A DNA stretch of 64,000 nucleotides, from the NCBI RefSeq assembly GCF_019693445.1, contig NZ_JAHRBL010000010.1, positions 1 through 64,000 of the forward strand. The letters are read 5' to 3'. This DNA is from Deinococcus aquaedulcis. GTDB lineage: Bacteria; Deinococcota; Deinococci; Deinococcales; Deinococcaceae. The notes below the pieces were generated by a model. It searched no databases. It had not been told where the DNA came from and saw nothing but the letters and a program-made list of their open reading frames with translations. Each line of letters starts with the position of its first letter. Within the stretch, counting starts at the first letter, position 1. Position numbers and translations under genes: made by a program. Of this stretch, positions 37,830-48,958 are shown piece after piece.

Positions 37830-39299
37830 ATTCAGCGTCGGGTCCTCGCCCGGCCGGGGGCGGCGGTGCAGGGCCTTCATGGCGTACATGCGCTGATCGG
37901 CCAGCCGCAGCAGGCTCTCGGCCCCTGCGCCCTCGTGCGGGAAGAAGGCGATGCCCGCACTCACGTCCGCCTGTGCAAAGCCCTGCGCCTGCACCTGTGT
38001 CATGACCGAGCGTATGCGCCCGTACAGCACGCCCTCTACGCCTGGCTGCCCGTGAGAGAGCAGCACCGCAAATTCGTCGCCGCCCAGCCGGTAGCAGCGG
38101 TCACCAGCGCGCATATGGGACCGTAGCCCCTGGCCGAACAGCCGCAGCAGCTGGTCGCCTGCCTCGTGGCCCAGCGCGTCGTTGACGGCCTTCAGGCCAT
38201 CAAGGTCCATCATGATCACGCCAAAGGGCTGCTCGCGCGCCACCAGACTGTTCAGGTCGGTTTCAAAGGCGCGGCGGTTGTTCAGGCCGGTCAGGGCGTC
38301 CTGCAGGGCGGCGCTTTCCAGCTGGCGCAGGTGGCTCTGGCGCTCCAGGGCCACATTCACGGACACCCGCGCGGCTTCAAACAGCTGCCGTTCCCAGTCG
38401 GCCCAGCCTCGGTTGTCCCCCACCTTGGCGGCCATCAGTACTAGGGCGCCGCTGCCGCTGCCCAGGGGCACCAAGGCCGCCGAGGCCACCCCCGCCTGCA
38501 GGTACAGGGGATGGGCGCGCGGATGCGCAGCGTAGTCGTCCACAAACACCGAGCGCTGGGTTTCCGTGGCCAGCGCGGCGAGGCTCTGGCCGTTTTCCAG
38601 CGGGGGCGCGTGCAGCAGCGGGCCAGACACGCGCGGCGAGTGCCACACCTGCCGCACCTGCGGGGCCGCGCCGTCGTGAACCGACAGGCCCAGCCAGTCC
38701 ACATCCAGGGCGCCCTGAAATTGCAGCAGCACATGTTCAGCCACTTCCAGGGCTGGGCGGCGCTCCTGGGCCAGTTGCACGATGTTCAGCAGGGCCGTGT
38801 TCACCCGCAGCGCCTGCTGCAGTTCCTGTTCCTTGCGCTGCAACTCGGCCGTGGCGCGCAGGGCCTGACTCACGCGGGGCATCAGCGGGGGCAGGGCCGC
38901 TGCCGTGGCCACGCTCACGATGGCGGTCAGGGCGCGCACGTAGGCGTCAAACCAGTACACCGGCACAAAGCGCACCACCACGTGCATGACGTGGGTAAAC
39001 CCGCAGGCCACGATAAACAGCCCGAAGGCCAACACCACCCAGTCGAAGGGCAGGTGGGCCCGGTTGCGGTACACCAGCAGCGCCAGCAGCAGCGCAATCA
39101 CCGTGTACGACAGCCACACCAGCAGGTCGCTGCCCACATGCAGCGCCACCAGCGCGGCCGGCCAGGTCTCGTGGTGCTCCGCCGCAAAGCCCGAGGTGTT
39201 CCAGAGGTTGGGCAGCAGCCCCGGCCAGAGCAGGGGCAGCAGCACGCCGCACAGCAGCAGCAGGAAAATGCGGAATGACCCAGAACGTAGCAGGGGCAT
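37827..39299 (-). CDS. Ethylene-receptor-like EBD-GAF-GGDEF diguanylate cyclase
   Basis: This 490-residue membrane protein should make c-di-GMP. Residues 12-30 are hydrophobic; residues 50-140 form three helices that align with the ethylene-binding domain of plant ETR1 and cyanobacterial receptors. D58, Y65, I68, I96, C99 and H103 correspond to ETR1 D25, Y32, I35, I62, C65 and H69, while ETR1 P36 is A69. C99/H103 would hold copper. A short coiled coil leads to a GAF domain (about 180-320) and a GGDEF domain: RLGGDEF at 404-410 and an RxxD inhibitory site at 397-400. The ATG has GAGGTGA upstream. The stop codon lies in the MITE-like element. Confidence 0.85.
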   Translation of the reverse strand: MPLLRSGSFRIFLLLLCGVLLPLLWPGLLPNLWNTSGFAAEHHETWPAALVALHVGSDLLVWLSYTVIALLLALLVYRNRAHLPFDWVVLAFGLFIVACGFTHVMHVVVRFVPVYWFDAYVRALTAIVSVATAAALPPLMPRVSQALRATAELQRKEQELQQALRVNTALLNIVQLAQERRPALEVAEHVLLQFQGALDVDWLGLSVHDGAAPQVRQVWHSPRVSGPLLHAPPLENGQSLAALATETQRSVFVDDYAAHPRAHPLYLQAGVASAALVPLGSGSGALVLMAAKVGDNRGWADWERQLFEAARVSVNVALERQSHLRQLESAALQDALTGLNNRRAFETDLNSLVAREQPFGVIMMDLDGLKAVNDALGHEAGDQLLRLFGQGLRSHMRAGDRCYRLGGDEFAVLLSHGQPGVEGVLYGRIRSVMTQVQAQGFAQADVSAGIAFFPHEGAGAESLLRLADQRMYAMKALHRRPRPGEDPTLN

Positions 39300-39720
39300 G
39301 GCAGGTCACCTCGGGGGCAGGAGAACGAAAGGCAGACTCTTGAGGTGAAGTATTGGGGAGCCGGTCTGACAGGGGTCTGAATAGGCTGGCATGCCGGCAT
39401 GGCCCCTAAACCGCGTGCCCATGGGCCAGGACGAGCCCGGCACCCTGCCCCTGGCCCGCAGCGTGGCAGGTGGGTGGGTGCCCGTCTGTCAGGCTTCTAA
39501 CAGCAACGGGCCGCGCTGTCATGAAATCCACAAATCTGCCGGGGCGGAGTAGAGGAATGCTGGCCGTGCCCTGTTCTTTTTCCTGGCCCGGCAACAGCGT
39601 TCCCCCTCCGTGGGCCGGCCCTCTTCGCCCGGCCCAGCCTAAGGCCGGCTCTGCAAGCGGTAGGGAAAGGCTCAAGGCAGGCGGTATCTGCCTGGGGCAA
39701 CGGGCCGGCAGGATACGCCC
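39300..39720. other. Intergenic region upstream of the DUF4142 gene and the diguanylate cyclase
   Basis: This 421-bp divergent gap is GC-rich and presumably carries promoters for both genes. I find no convincing -35/-10 pair, terminator or open frame. Confidence 0.35.
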
Positions 39721-40251
39721 ATGCAGCGAATCCTGATGACGACCCTGGCCCTTACCTCTTCCCTCGCCCTGGCTGGTGGCGCCGGTATGGCCCCCATGGG
39801 CCCCGTGAGCACCGCCCAGGTGAGCAACAACACCAACGTGCTGTTCATGGAAGTGGCCGCCATGAGCAACCTCGCCGAGATTCAGACCTCGCAGCTGGCC
39901 CTGCAGAAAAGCAGCAACGCCCAGGTGCGTGCCTTTGCCCAGCACATGATTGAGGCCCACACCCAGGCCCACCGCGAACTGCTGCAACTGGCCGCCATGA
40001 AGGGCGTGAAGCTGACCGACAAGCCCGGTGCCGATCAGCGCCTCCAATACAACAAATTGAGCACCCTGTCGGGAGCCGCCTTTGACGCCATGTACATGAA
40101 GGTGCAGATCCAGGGCCACGAGATGACCCTGGACCTGATCAAGACCTACCGCACCATCGGCACCGATGCCCAGGTGCTGGCCTACGCCGCCAAGATGCAG
40201 CCCGCTGTAGCGATGCACCTGGAAGAGGCCAAGGCCCTGCCCGGGATGTAA
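39721..40251 (+). CDS. DUF4142 secreted ferritin-like protein
   Basis: This 176-residue protein has a signal peptide (RILMTTLALTSSLALAGG) and a helical DUF4142 domain: FMEVAAMSNLAEIQTSQLALQKSSNAQVRAFAQHMIEAH, with paired His/Glu residues like small ferritin-like proteins. Function is unknown; members are often envelope stress proteins. A clean terminator follows. Confidence 0.82.
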   Translation: MQRILMTTLALTSSLALAGGAGMAPMGPVSTAQVSNNTNVLFMEVAAMSNLAEIQTSQLALQKSSNAQVRAFAQHMIEAHTQAHRELLQLAAMKGVKLTDKPGADQRLQYNKLSTLSGAAFDAMYMKVQIQGHEMTLDLIKTYRTIGTDAQVLAYAAKMQPAVAMHLEEAKALPGM

Positions 40252-40267
40252 CCAACACTCGCCTTTA

Positions 40268-40307
40268 CGCCCCCTGTCGGTGATTGAACGGGCAGGGGGC
40301 GCGCTTT
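40268..40307 (+). terminator. Terminator of the DUF4142 gene
   Basis: CGCCCCCTG and CAGGGGGCG pair around a 16-nt loop, followed by CGCTTTCTG. Confidence 0.7.
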
Positions 40308-40394
40308 CTGAAGATCGTTTCATGTGCAACGGTATTCAGGGCTTCTGTAGGCAATGCGGGTCAGGGCCTCACATTGGCCGCCTACGATAGAGGC

Positions 40395-40458
40395 ACCCAC
40401 AAGTCAACGCCGACCGGGTGAAGTCGGTCAGGGCCACCCCGCCGAGCGCGGGGTTTTT
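40395..40458 (+). ncRNA. Candidate small RNA ending in a Rho-independent terminator
   Basis: A -10-like TACGAT (40383-40388) is followed by a CCGAC/GTCGG hairpin and, at 40437-40453, the stem CCCCGC/GCGGGG with TTTTT after it. There is no nearby gene to own this terminator. No Rfam family came to mind. Confidence 0.45.
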
Positions 40459-40937
40459 CCTGAGCAGAGGGTGGGGGCGAGGCCGCCCAGGATATGCACC
40501 GCGCAACACTGGTTTGGTCGGTTCTGTCACCGTACAGGTATGAGAGCCCCTCTGCAGCGGCGCTCCCCAGGTCGCACAAGGAGAGCGCCTCAGAGCAGAA
40601 TGTGTTTCTCCCCCTTCTTTGCGGGAGATCGGCACCGCTCGCGTGGCGACGGACAGAACCTCATTGAACCGTGTACACGAGGACTTCCCTCCAGTTTCGT
40701 CTTTCCTGCCTGCCGCTTGAACAGTGCCTGGGTAATGGCAGACGAAGGCCGCAAGGAAAAAGTCGTCTGACAGGCCGTTTCTTTCCTGTGCCAGTCCTCG
40801 CCTCACCCCCTTTGCCCCTCCTTCTCAGCCAAGATGGACGTTCATTCAGGGTTGGCTTGAGGGCTGGTCAAGAAGCGGTGACGCCCTCTTGAGGCTGGCG
40901 TCATGGACCGCTTGGGGGCGCGGCGCACACTGAGGCC

Positions 40938-41081
40938 ATGGACGTTCTCCTGATCATGGCGGCCCTGACCCTCCTGATCATGCTGGTGGCCTTTATGGCC
41001 CTCACGCATGAGGACCGCGTACTGCTGCGCGAGCAGGAAGACGCCCCCGCGTCCCTGCGCGGCCTGCAGGCGGGTGACTGA
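40938..41081 (+). CDS. Small single-pass membrane protein
   Basis: This 47-residue reading frame encodes one strongly hydrophobic segment (LLIMAALTLLIMLVAFMAL, about residues 4-22) followed by a charged tail, EDRVLLREQEDAPASLRG. CACACT sits six bases before the ATG and GAGG also lies there. A terminator follows 30 bp after the stop. The layout resembles small stress or regulator membrane proteins; family unknown. Confidence 0.6.
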   Translation: MDVLLIMAALTLLIMLVAFMALTHEDRVLLREQEDAPASLRGLQAGD

Positions 41082-41110
41082 CCCTGCCCCTTTCCTTGCC
41101 CCCCACGCCC

Positions 41111-41147
41111 GCTGCCCTGGTCCCTCACCCAGGGCGGCGTTTTTTTG
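41111..41147 (+). terminator. Terminator after the small membrane protein
   Basis: GCCCTGG and CCAGGGC pair around an 8-nt loop and are followed by GGCG and seven Ts. Confidence 0.8.
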
Positions 41148-41183
41148 AGTCCTGGCGCGCGGCGGCTCACGTTACGTCCACAG

Positions 41184-41189
41184 TAGAAT
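41184..41189 (+). promoter_or_regulatory. polA -10 box (leaderless type)
   Basis: TAGAAT ends seven bases before the ATG at 41197, with no Shine-Dalgarno. Confidence 0.45.
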
Positions 41190-41196
41190 GGTGGGC

Positions 41197-43968
<2,772 letters not shown>

Positions 43969-43988
43969 AAGAGGGAGAGAGGTGGTGA

Positions 43989-44018
43989 GGCGGGAGGTCT
44001 TTGCGCCTCCCGCCCCTG
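43989..44018 (+). terminator. polA terminator
   Basis: GGCGGGAGG and CCTCCCGCC form a perfect 9-bp stem with an 8-nt loop, followed by CCTGTT. Confidence 0.65.
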
Positions 44019-44191
44019 TTGACGTCCTATCCAGTATTTTCTAGCCGACCCTCACAGCGGAGCCTGGGGGCCGCCTGGGTGGCCGCTTTTCATCTCTTTA
44101 GGGCGAGTGATAAGGCATGTCCGTCAAAGACAGCGGAGTAAGCGGAATGGGGAAGGACGCCCTTGGCATCAGGTTGCAAGGGGAATAGCTG

Positions 44192-44467
44192 TCAAGTCCT
44201 GGGGCGCTGCAAAAATGCCTTCACCGTGCCCAGGCTGCCTGTCTCCAGCAGCAGTTCGCCGCTGGGGCGGTGCAGCAGGGCGGGCGTGCGGGCCAGGCCG
44301 TGCCGCCCGGCCAGCGCCTCAAAGTCGGCCGGGCGCTCCTGGCGGTGCAGCACGTCAATCTGGTGGTCAAACGCGCCGCGCAGGGGCAGGGCCAGCATCC
44401 GGGCCAGCACCTCGCAGGCCGCGCACTGCGCCTGCGTGAACAGCACGAAGGGGCGCTCAGCGGACAT
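44192..44467 (-). CDS. Glutaredoxin/NrdH-like redoxin
   Basis: This 91-residue thioredoxin-fold protein has the active site QAQCAACEVLAR near residue 14 and RTPALLHRP, the cis-Pro region. It overlaps nrdF by 11 bp, which suggests that it reduces the NrdE active-site disulfide in place of a canonical NrdH. The CAAC active site differs from the CMQC of classical NrdH. Confidence 0.8.
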   Translation of the reverse strand: MSAERPFVLFTQAQCAACEVLARMLALPLRGAFDHQIDVLHRQERPADFEALAGRHGLARTPALLHRPSGELLLETGSLGTVKAFLQRPRT

Positions 44468-45449
44468 ATGGCGCCTCCTCGGGCCACAGTTCTTCAAAGT
44501 CGGCGTCGGTCAGCGGCTCGGCGCGCAGTTTGGCGTAGCTGCTGCCCTTGGCGCTGAAAAAGTCGTGGGTGGTGCCCCGCGAGCGGATGCCGTTCAGGAC
44601 CACGGGGTTCACGTCCTCTTCCTCGAACAGGCGCGGCAAACTCAGGTTGTCAGCCAGCACATTGAAGTTAAAACGCAGGAAGCGCGTGGCGTCGTCAACA
44701 AGGCCCAGGCGGCGGTAAAGCATGTCGGTGTAGGCCAGTTCGTTCTCGTACAGGCGCCACACCACCGCCTCGTACCACGCCGCTGCGTCGGCCTGCTGGG
44801 GCTCGCTCAGGGCGGCGAAGCGCTCCTGGGCCAGCAGGGCCACGTACACGCCGTGCACCGCTTCGTCCAGAATGATCAGATTGAAAATCTCGCCTGCCGA
44901 CACCATCCGCCCCTGGCCGGCCAGCAGCAGGGGGTAGTAAAAACCGCTGTAGAACAGGGCCGTTTCCAGCAGGCAGGAGACAACCATCTTGCGCCACAGC
45001 CCAAAGTCAGAGCGGTCGGGGTCCTCGAACACGTCCTGCAAAAAGGCAATCTTGTATTGCAACTGCGGCTGCTGCGTGACCCACTCGAACAGCGCCCGTT
45101 CCTGGGTGGTGGTCAGGAAGGTCTTGTTCATCAGGCTGTAGGAACGCGCGTGAACGTCTTCCATCATGCCCTGGAACTGCAGCGTGGCCTTGCGAATGTG
45201 GCCGTCCACCAGGGCGCGCAGCGCAGGCATACCCACCTCGCCCTGCAGGGTGTCCAGTGCGTTCAGCCCCGCCGAGGCGTGCATGTAGGTCCAGCGTTCG
45301 TCCTCGCTCAGGCCCTGCCAGGACAGCGCGTCGTTGGACAGTGGAATCTCGTCGGGAAACCACAGCTGCGAGGTGTATTTCTCGTAAAAGGCAACCGAGA
45401 AACTGTCTTCCGGCTCGCTCCAGTTGGTGGCGGTAAATGGGGTGGTCAT
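44457..45449 (-). CDS. nrdF: Class Ib ribonucleotide reductase beta subunit
   Basis: This 330-residue di-metal protein supplies the tyrosyl radical for dNTP synthesis. Ligands and radical site are visible in GLNALDTLQ (Asp), MMEDVHARSYS (E-x-x-H followed by the radical Tyr), LLETALFYSGFYY and ILDEAVHG. The ATG at 45449 has AGAGG upstream; an in-frame extension to 45527 would cross into the nrdE end. The redoxin gene overlaps the 3' end. Confidence 0.95.
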   Translation of the reverse strand: MTTPFTATNWSEPEDSFSVAFYEKYTSQLWFPDEIPLSNDALSWQGLSEDERWTYMHASAGLNALDTLQGEVGMPALRALVDGHIRKATLQFQGMMEDVHARSYSLMNKTFLTTTQERALFEWVTQQPQLQYKIAFLQDVFEDPDRSDFGLWRKMVVSCLLETALFYSGFYYPLLLAGQGRMVSAGEIFNLIILDEAVHGVYVALLAQERFAALSEPQQADAAAWYEAVVWRLYENELAYTDMLYRRLGLVDDATRFLRFNFNVLADNLSLPRLFEEEDVNPVVLNGIRSRGTTHDFFSAKGSSYAKLRAEPLTDADFEELWPEEAPYVR

Positions 45450-45514
45450 AGAAACCTCTGGCAGGGGGAGTGGGGGAGGGGGGATGTACGCTGGCTCATG
45501 GCTCATGGCCCCCC

Positions 45515-47602
45515 CTACACCGCGCACCCGGCGCAGTCCTCCACGCTGACCTTCTTCAGCCGCGTGTAATACAGCGTTTTCAGACCGCGCGCGTAGGCGT
45601 ACAGGTAATAGCGCTGCAGGGTGCGGGTGCTGGCGGTGCTGGGCACGAACAGCGTGCAGGAAATGCCCTGGTCTACGTGTTTCTGCGCGGTGGCCACCGT
45701 GTCAATCACCCGGCGCTGGTCCATGTCGTAGGCTTCCTCGTAAAACCATTCGGTCAGCTCGTTCAGGTGCGGCATGGGGTAGACCGTGCGCGCCTTGTTG
45801 CTGGTGCGCGTTTCCACCCGTTCGGTCACCGGCATGATGCTGGCCGAAGCGTGCGAGACATAGCTGATCGAGCCGGTGGGCGCAATCGCCATCACGAAGG
45901 AGTGCGCCAAGCCGTGCTGCTGGATGTCGGCCACCAGCCCCGCCCAGTCCTGGCGGGTGGGGAGCGTGTGGCCGGCGAACAGGGCCTGAACCTCGGGCGT
46001 GCGCGGCGCGAAGTCCTGCTGCAGGTACTGGGCAAAGTGCTCGCCACTCTGGTAGCGGCTGCCTTCAAAACCGCTGAACACAAAGCCGGTGTCGCGGGCA
46101 ATCTCCATGCTGGTGCGGCGGGCGTGGTAGTGCACGGCGGCGAAGTACACGTCCACAAATTCCAGCGCTTCCGGGCTGCCGTACACCAGTTCGTTTTTGG
46201 CCAGAAACGAATGCAGGCCCATGGCCCCCAGGCCCACCGAGCGCATCTCGTCGTTGGCACGCTTCACGGCCGGCACCTCGTGAATGGCCGTGGAGCGCGC
46301 CACGTTGTCCAGCAGGCGCACAGCCGCCCGCACCACCCGCCCCAGATCACCGCTGGCGAGGCTCTGCTCTATGACCAGCGAGGCGAGGTTGCAGCTCACG
46401 TCCAGCCCCACCTGATCGCGGTGTTCCTGGCCGTAGGGGTAAAAGGTGCTGGGCCGCGTGGGCTGCAGAATCTCGGAGCAGAGGTTGCTCATCTTGATGG
46501 TGCCCACGTTGGGAATGGGGTTGGCGCGATTGGCGTGACCCTCGAACAGCAGGTAGGGATAGCCGCTCTCGCCCTGCGTCACCGCGATCTCTTCGAGCAC
46601 CCGCCGCGCCGAGACGCGCTTTTTGCGAAGGCGGGGATTGGCGGCCAGCGCCTCGTAGTCGCGCGTCCAGTCGATGTCGGTGAACTCACGCCCGGTTTCC
46701 TGGGCAAGCGAGTGGGGGTAAAACTGGTAGATGTCCTCGCCCGCGCGCGCCTTGGCCATGAAGATGTCGGGAATGGTGGCGCCCACCGAGAGGGTTTTCA
46801 ATCGGGCGTCCTCGTCGGTGGCAATTTTCTTGGCGCTCAGGGTATCCAGAAAGTCGGCGTGCAGCACGTTCAGGTAGATGGCCCCGGCGCCGGGGCGCTG
46901 CCCGGCCTGATCGGCGTAGCGCAGCATGTGGTCCAGCATCTTGGCCACGCCCATCACACCCTTGGTGACGTTCTGCAGGCCCCGCAGCGATTCGCCCCGG
47001 GCGCGCAGGTTGCTGAGCTCCACCCCAATCCCGCCGCCGCCCTTGGACAGCTCGGCCACAAAGGCCAGCGTCTTGGTGATGGAATCCAGGTTGTCGGTAC
47101 AGTCCTGCAGCAGAAAGCAGCTCACCAGCCGCCCCGTGTTCGCCTTGCCAGAGTTCATCAGGGTGGGCGTGGCCGGGGTAAAGGTCTGCGTGACCAGGTG
47201 CTCCACCAGTTCCAGGGCCCCCGCGCCAGAGTCGCTGCGGGCCAGGGCGGTCACGCTGAGGCGGTCCTCGTAGCGCTCCAGCCACGCCGTGCGGTCGGGG
47301 GTCATGGTGGCGTACTCCGAGTAGAACTTGTGGGCGCCCATAAACGAGCGGAACTGAAAGCCCAGCGCCTCGGCCCGCGCGAAGACCGCCTGCACCTCCT
47401 GCGGCGCGTAGCGCGCAAACACCCCGGCGTCCCACACGCCGCGCGCCACCAGCGCGTCAATTCTGGCCTGCAGGCTGGGAAAGGCCACCATGTTGGGCCG
47501 GACCTTCTGCGAAAGGTAGCTCTCCAGCGCGGCCTGATCAAAGCTCGTGTCCACGGCCGTGCCCGAGAGCACGCGGTTATTCAGTTCGGTCCAGGGGTCC
47601 AT
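45515..47602 (-). CDS. nrdE: Class Ib ribonucleotide reductase alpha subunit
   Basis: This 695-residue catalytic subunit reduces NDPs. NTGRLVSCFLLQDCTDN, SNLCSEILQP and IAPTGSISYVSHAS mark the active site, RYYLYAYARGLKTLYYTR holds the radical-transfer tyrosines, and the C-terminal EDCAGCAV has the CxxC shuttle cysteines. Start 47602 has AAAGGA upstream and overlaps the nrdI end by 22 bp. The 65-bp gap to nrdF contains a GCTCATG tandem repeat. Confidence 0.97.
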   Translation of the reverse strand: MDPWTELNNRVLSGTAVDTSFDQAALESYLSQKVRPNMVAFPSLQARIDALVARGVWDAGVFARYAPQEVQAVFARAEALGFQFRSFMGAHKFYSEYATMTPDRTAWLERYEDRLSVTALARSDSGAGALELVEHLVTQTFTPATPTLMNSGKANTGRLVSCFLLQDCTDNLDSITKTLAFVAELSKGGGGIGVELSNLRARGESLRGLQNVTKGVMGVAKMLDHMLRYADQAGQRPGAGAIYLNVLHADFLDTLSAKKIATDEDARLKTLSVGATIPDIFMAKARAGEDIYQFYPHSLAQETGREFTDIDWTRDYEALAANPRLRKKRVSARRVLEEIAVTQGESGYPYLLFEGHANRANPIPNVGTIKMSNLCSEILQPTRPSTFYPYGQEHRDQVGLDVSCNLASLVIEQSLASGDLGRVVRAAVRLLDNVARSTAIHEVPAVKRANDEMRSVGLGAMGLHSFLAKNELVYGSPEALEFVDVYFAAVHYHARRTSMEIARDTGFVFSGFEGSRYQSGEHFAQYLQQDFAPRTPEVQALFAGHTLPTRQDWAGLVADIQQHGLAHSFVMAIAPTGSISYVSHASASIMPVTERVETRTSNKARTVYPMPHLNELTEWFYEEAYDMDQRRVIDTVATAQKHVDQGISCTLFVPSTASTRTLQRYYLYAYARGLKTLYYTRLKKVSVEDCAGCAV

Positions 47603-48003
47603 AGCGGGGTCCTTTTGGGGGAATGAAGTTCGGTGGGCTGGGTCTGCGCGCGCAGCCACGCGGTCACCTGCGCGCGGTCGGCGGCGGTGCCCCCTTTGTT
47701 CAGGCGGGCCACCAGCGGCACGCCGTACTGGGCAGCGATCAGGGTGCCGGCCCGCGCAAAATGGGCGCCCCAGTGGTAGCTGCCGCTGGCGACCACGCCG
47801 CGCAGGCCAGCGGCGTGCTGAGCCAGAAACGCCTGGGTGCTGGCGGGCACCTGCCCCTGCCCGAAGGTGTAGGTGAGCAGCAGGTAGGGCCCGGGGGGGG
47901 CGCCGTAGCTCACTTCATGCACGGGCAGCCCGCCGGCTTCACGGGCCACCGCCTGGGCAAAGCGCCGCACGTTGCCGGTCAGGGAATCAACGACCAGCTG
48001 CAC
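47581..48003 (-). CDS. nrdI: NrdI flavodoxin-like protein
   Basis: This 140-residue flavoprotein helps assemble the Mn-tyrosyl cofactor of NrdF. VVDSLTGNVRRFA (FMN loop), LLTYTFGQGQVP, RGVVASGSYHWGAHF and YGVPLVARLNKGGTAADR match the family. The GTG start at 48003 overlaps the thioesterase end by 17 bp and the nrdE start overlaps its 3' end, giving a tightly packed operon. Confidence 0.9.
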   Translation of the reverse strand: MQLVVDSLTGNVRRFAQAVAREAGGLPVHEVSYGAPPGPYLLLTYTFGQGQVPASTQAFLAQHAAGLRGVVASGSYHWGAHFARAGTLIAAQYGVPLVARLNKGGTAADRAQVTAWLRAQTQPTELHSPKRTPLWTPGPN

Positions 48004-48436
48004 GGGGCTCCAGGGTGGGCACGGCCACCGGCTGCCCCTGGTCGTCCAGGGCCACCAGGGTAAAGGTGCCGGTGCAGGCCAGTTCGCGCTCATCGCTGTA
48101 CAGCGCCTCACGGAACAGCTCGACCAGCACGGTCATGCTGGTGCGCCCGGTGCGAACCACGCGGGCCACCAACTCCACCAGTGAGCCCTGCGGAATGGGG
48201 TGACGGAACTCCATGGCGTCCAGATGGCGGGTGACCACCTTGCGGCGGCAGTACCGGGTGGCAGCGATAAAGGCGGCCGAATCCATTAAGGACAGGGCTT
48301 CGCCCCCAAACAGGGTGCCGTGGTGGTTGGTGTGGCCAGGAAACACGGCGTGCGTGACACGGGTTTCACCCGTAAAGGGCCGCACCGGGGGTGCTGAAGG
48401 AGGCGGGGCCGAAGTGGGCAGGGCAGCGTCAGGCAA
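47987..48436 (-). CDS. Hotdog-fold acyl-CoA thioesterase (YciA/BACH type)
   Basis: This 149-residue thioesterase shows NHHGTLFGGEALSLMD with the catalytic Asp, and FRHPIPQGSLVELVARVV. It hydrolyses acyl-CoA. The TTG at 48436 has a GAGGT motif five bases upstream, but the conserved core starts near TRVTHAVFPGHTNH (about residue 25), so the start is uncertain. It overlaps nrdI by 17 bp, an odd partner for nucleotide reduction; co-transcription is inferred. Confidence 0.85.
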   Translation of the reverse strand: MPDAALPTSAPPPSAPPVRPFTGETRVTHAVFPGHTNHHGTLFGGEALSLMDSAAFIAATRYCRRKVVTRHLDAMEFRHPIPQGSLVELVARVVRTGRTSMTVLVELFREALYSDERELACTGTFTLVALDDQGQPVAVPTLEPRAAGR

Positions 48437-48958
48437 AACGACCTCGGCTGACCGCTGGGGGCAGGGTCAGCAGGACAGCGCCCCCTGGGGCCAGGGGCGG
48501 CGAAGGTGAACCTGGGCCAACAGGGGGCCGGCAGGTTAAAAAAGGGTATTCATGGGGTGGCCCGGCGGGCACACGCGTTACAGGGTTAAGCCGTCACAAA
48601 ACCAACCACCTTGCGCTCCTGACGCGGGAGCAGAAAAAGGGCGAGAACTCCGCGAGGCGAGCGTTCGGACTGAAAACCGTGGCGCGACCGTGCCGGACTG
48701 AAGGCCCCCGGGGTGGGGACCGTGACCGGACTTCCCTCTGTTCCTGCGGAGTGTTGCCACGCGGCAACAAACGTGCCGAGTCTACAGTTTGTACCCCGGC
48801 CGGTCAAATGGGCCCAGCAGGTACAAGATCTGGACAGCAAAAGAAACGCAGCCTCTGGGCGAGAGCTGCATTCTGGCTTTCCAGCGGTTCTGTGCTTCGG
48901 CCGTCTCCGGCTGGTCCTGCCTCATGGCTCATGGCCCAGAGCCCGCAGCCCCCAGCCC
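48437..48958. other. Intergenic region upstream of the thioesterase-nrd operon
   Basis: These 522 bp hold no supported gene. The tandem repeat CTCATGGCTCATGGCCC at 48921-48937 also occurs at 45495-45511. I looked for an NrdR box pair and a cobalamin-riboswitch B12 box and saw neither. A weak minus-strand TTGGTT-N17-TGTAAC is the only promoter-like sequence. Confidence 0.4.

Larger units (their letters stand above)
40252..40937. other. Long gene-free region containing a candidate small RNA
   Basis: Apart from the terminator at 40268 and the small-RNA candidate at 40395-40458, I see nothing supported in these 686 bp. A 145-codon minus-strand frame (40369-40806) has no convincing start, motif or neighbour. 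Confidence 0.4.

Noticed and set aside
40369..40806. A 145-codon minus-strand frame in the polA-upstream gap
   Set aside because: No start signal, family or conserved pattern; it crosses the better-supported small-RNA and terminator signals.
48437..48958. Possible NrdR boxes or cobalamin riboswitch upstream of the nrd operon
   Set aside because: Neither the paired NrdR consensus nor a B12 box is visible by eye.
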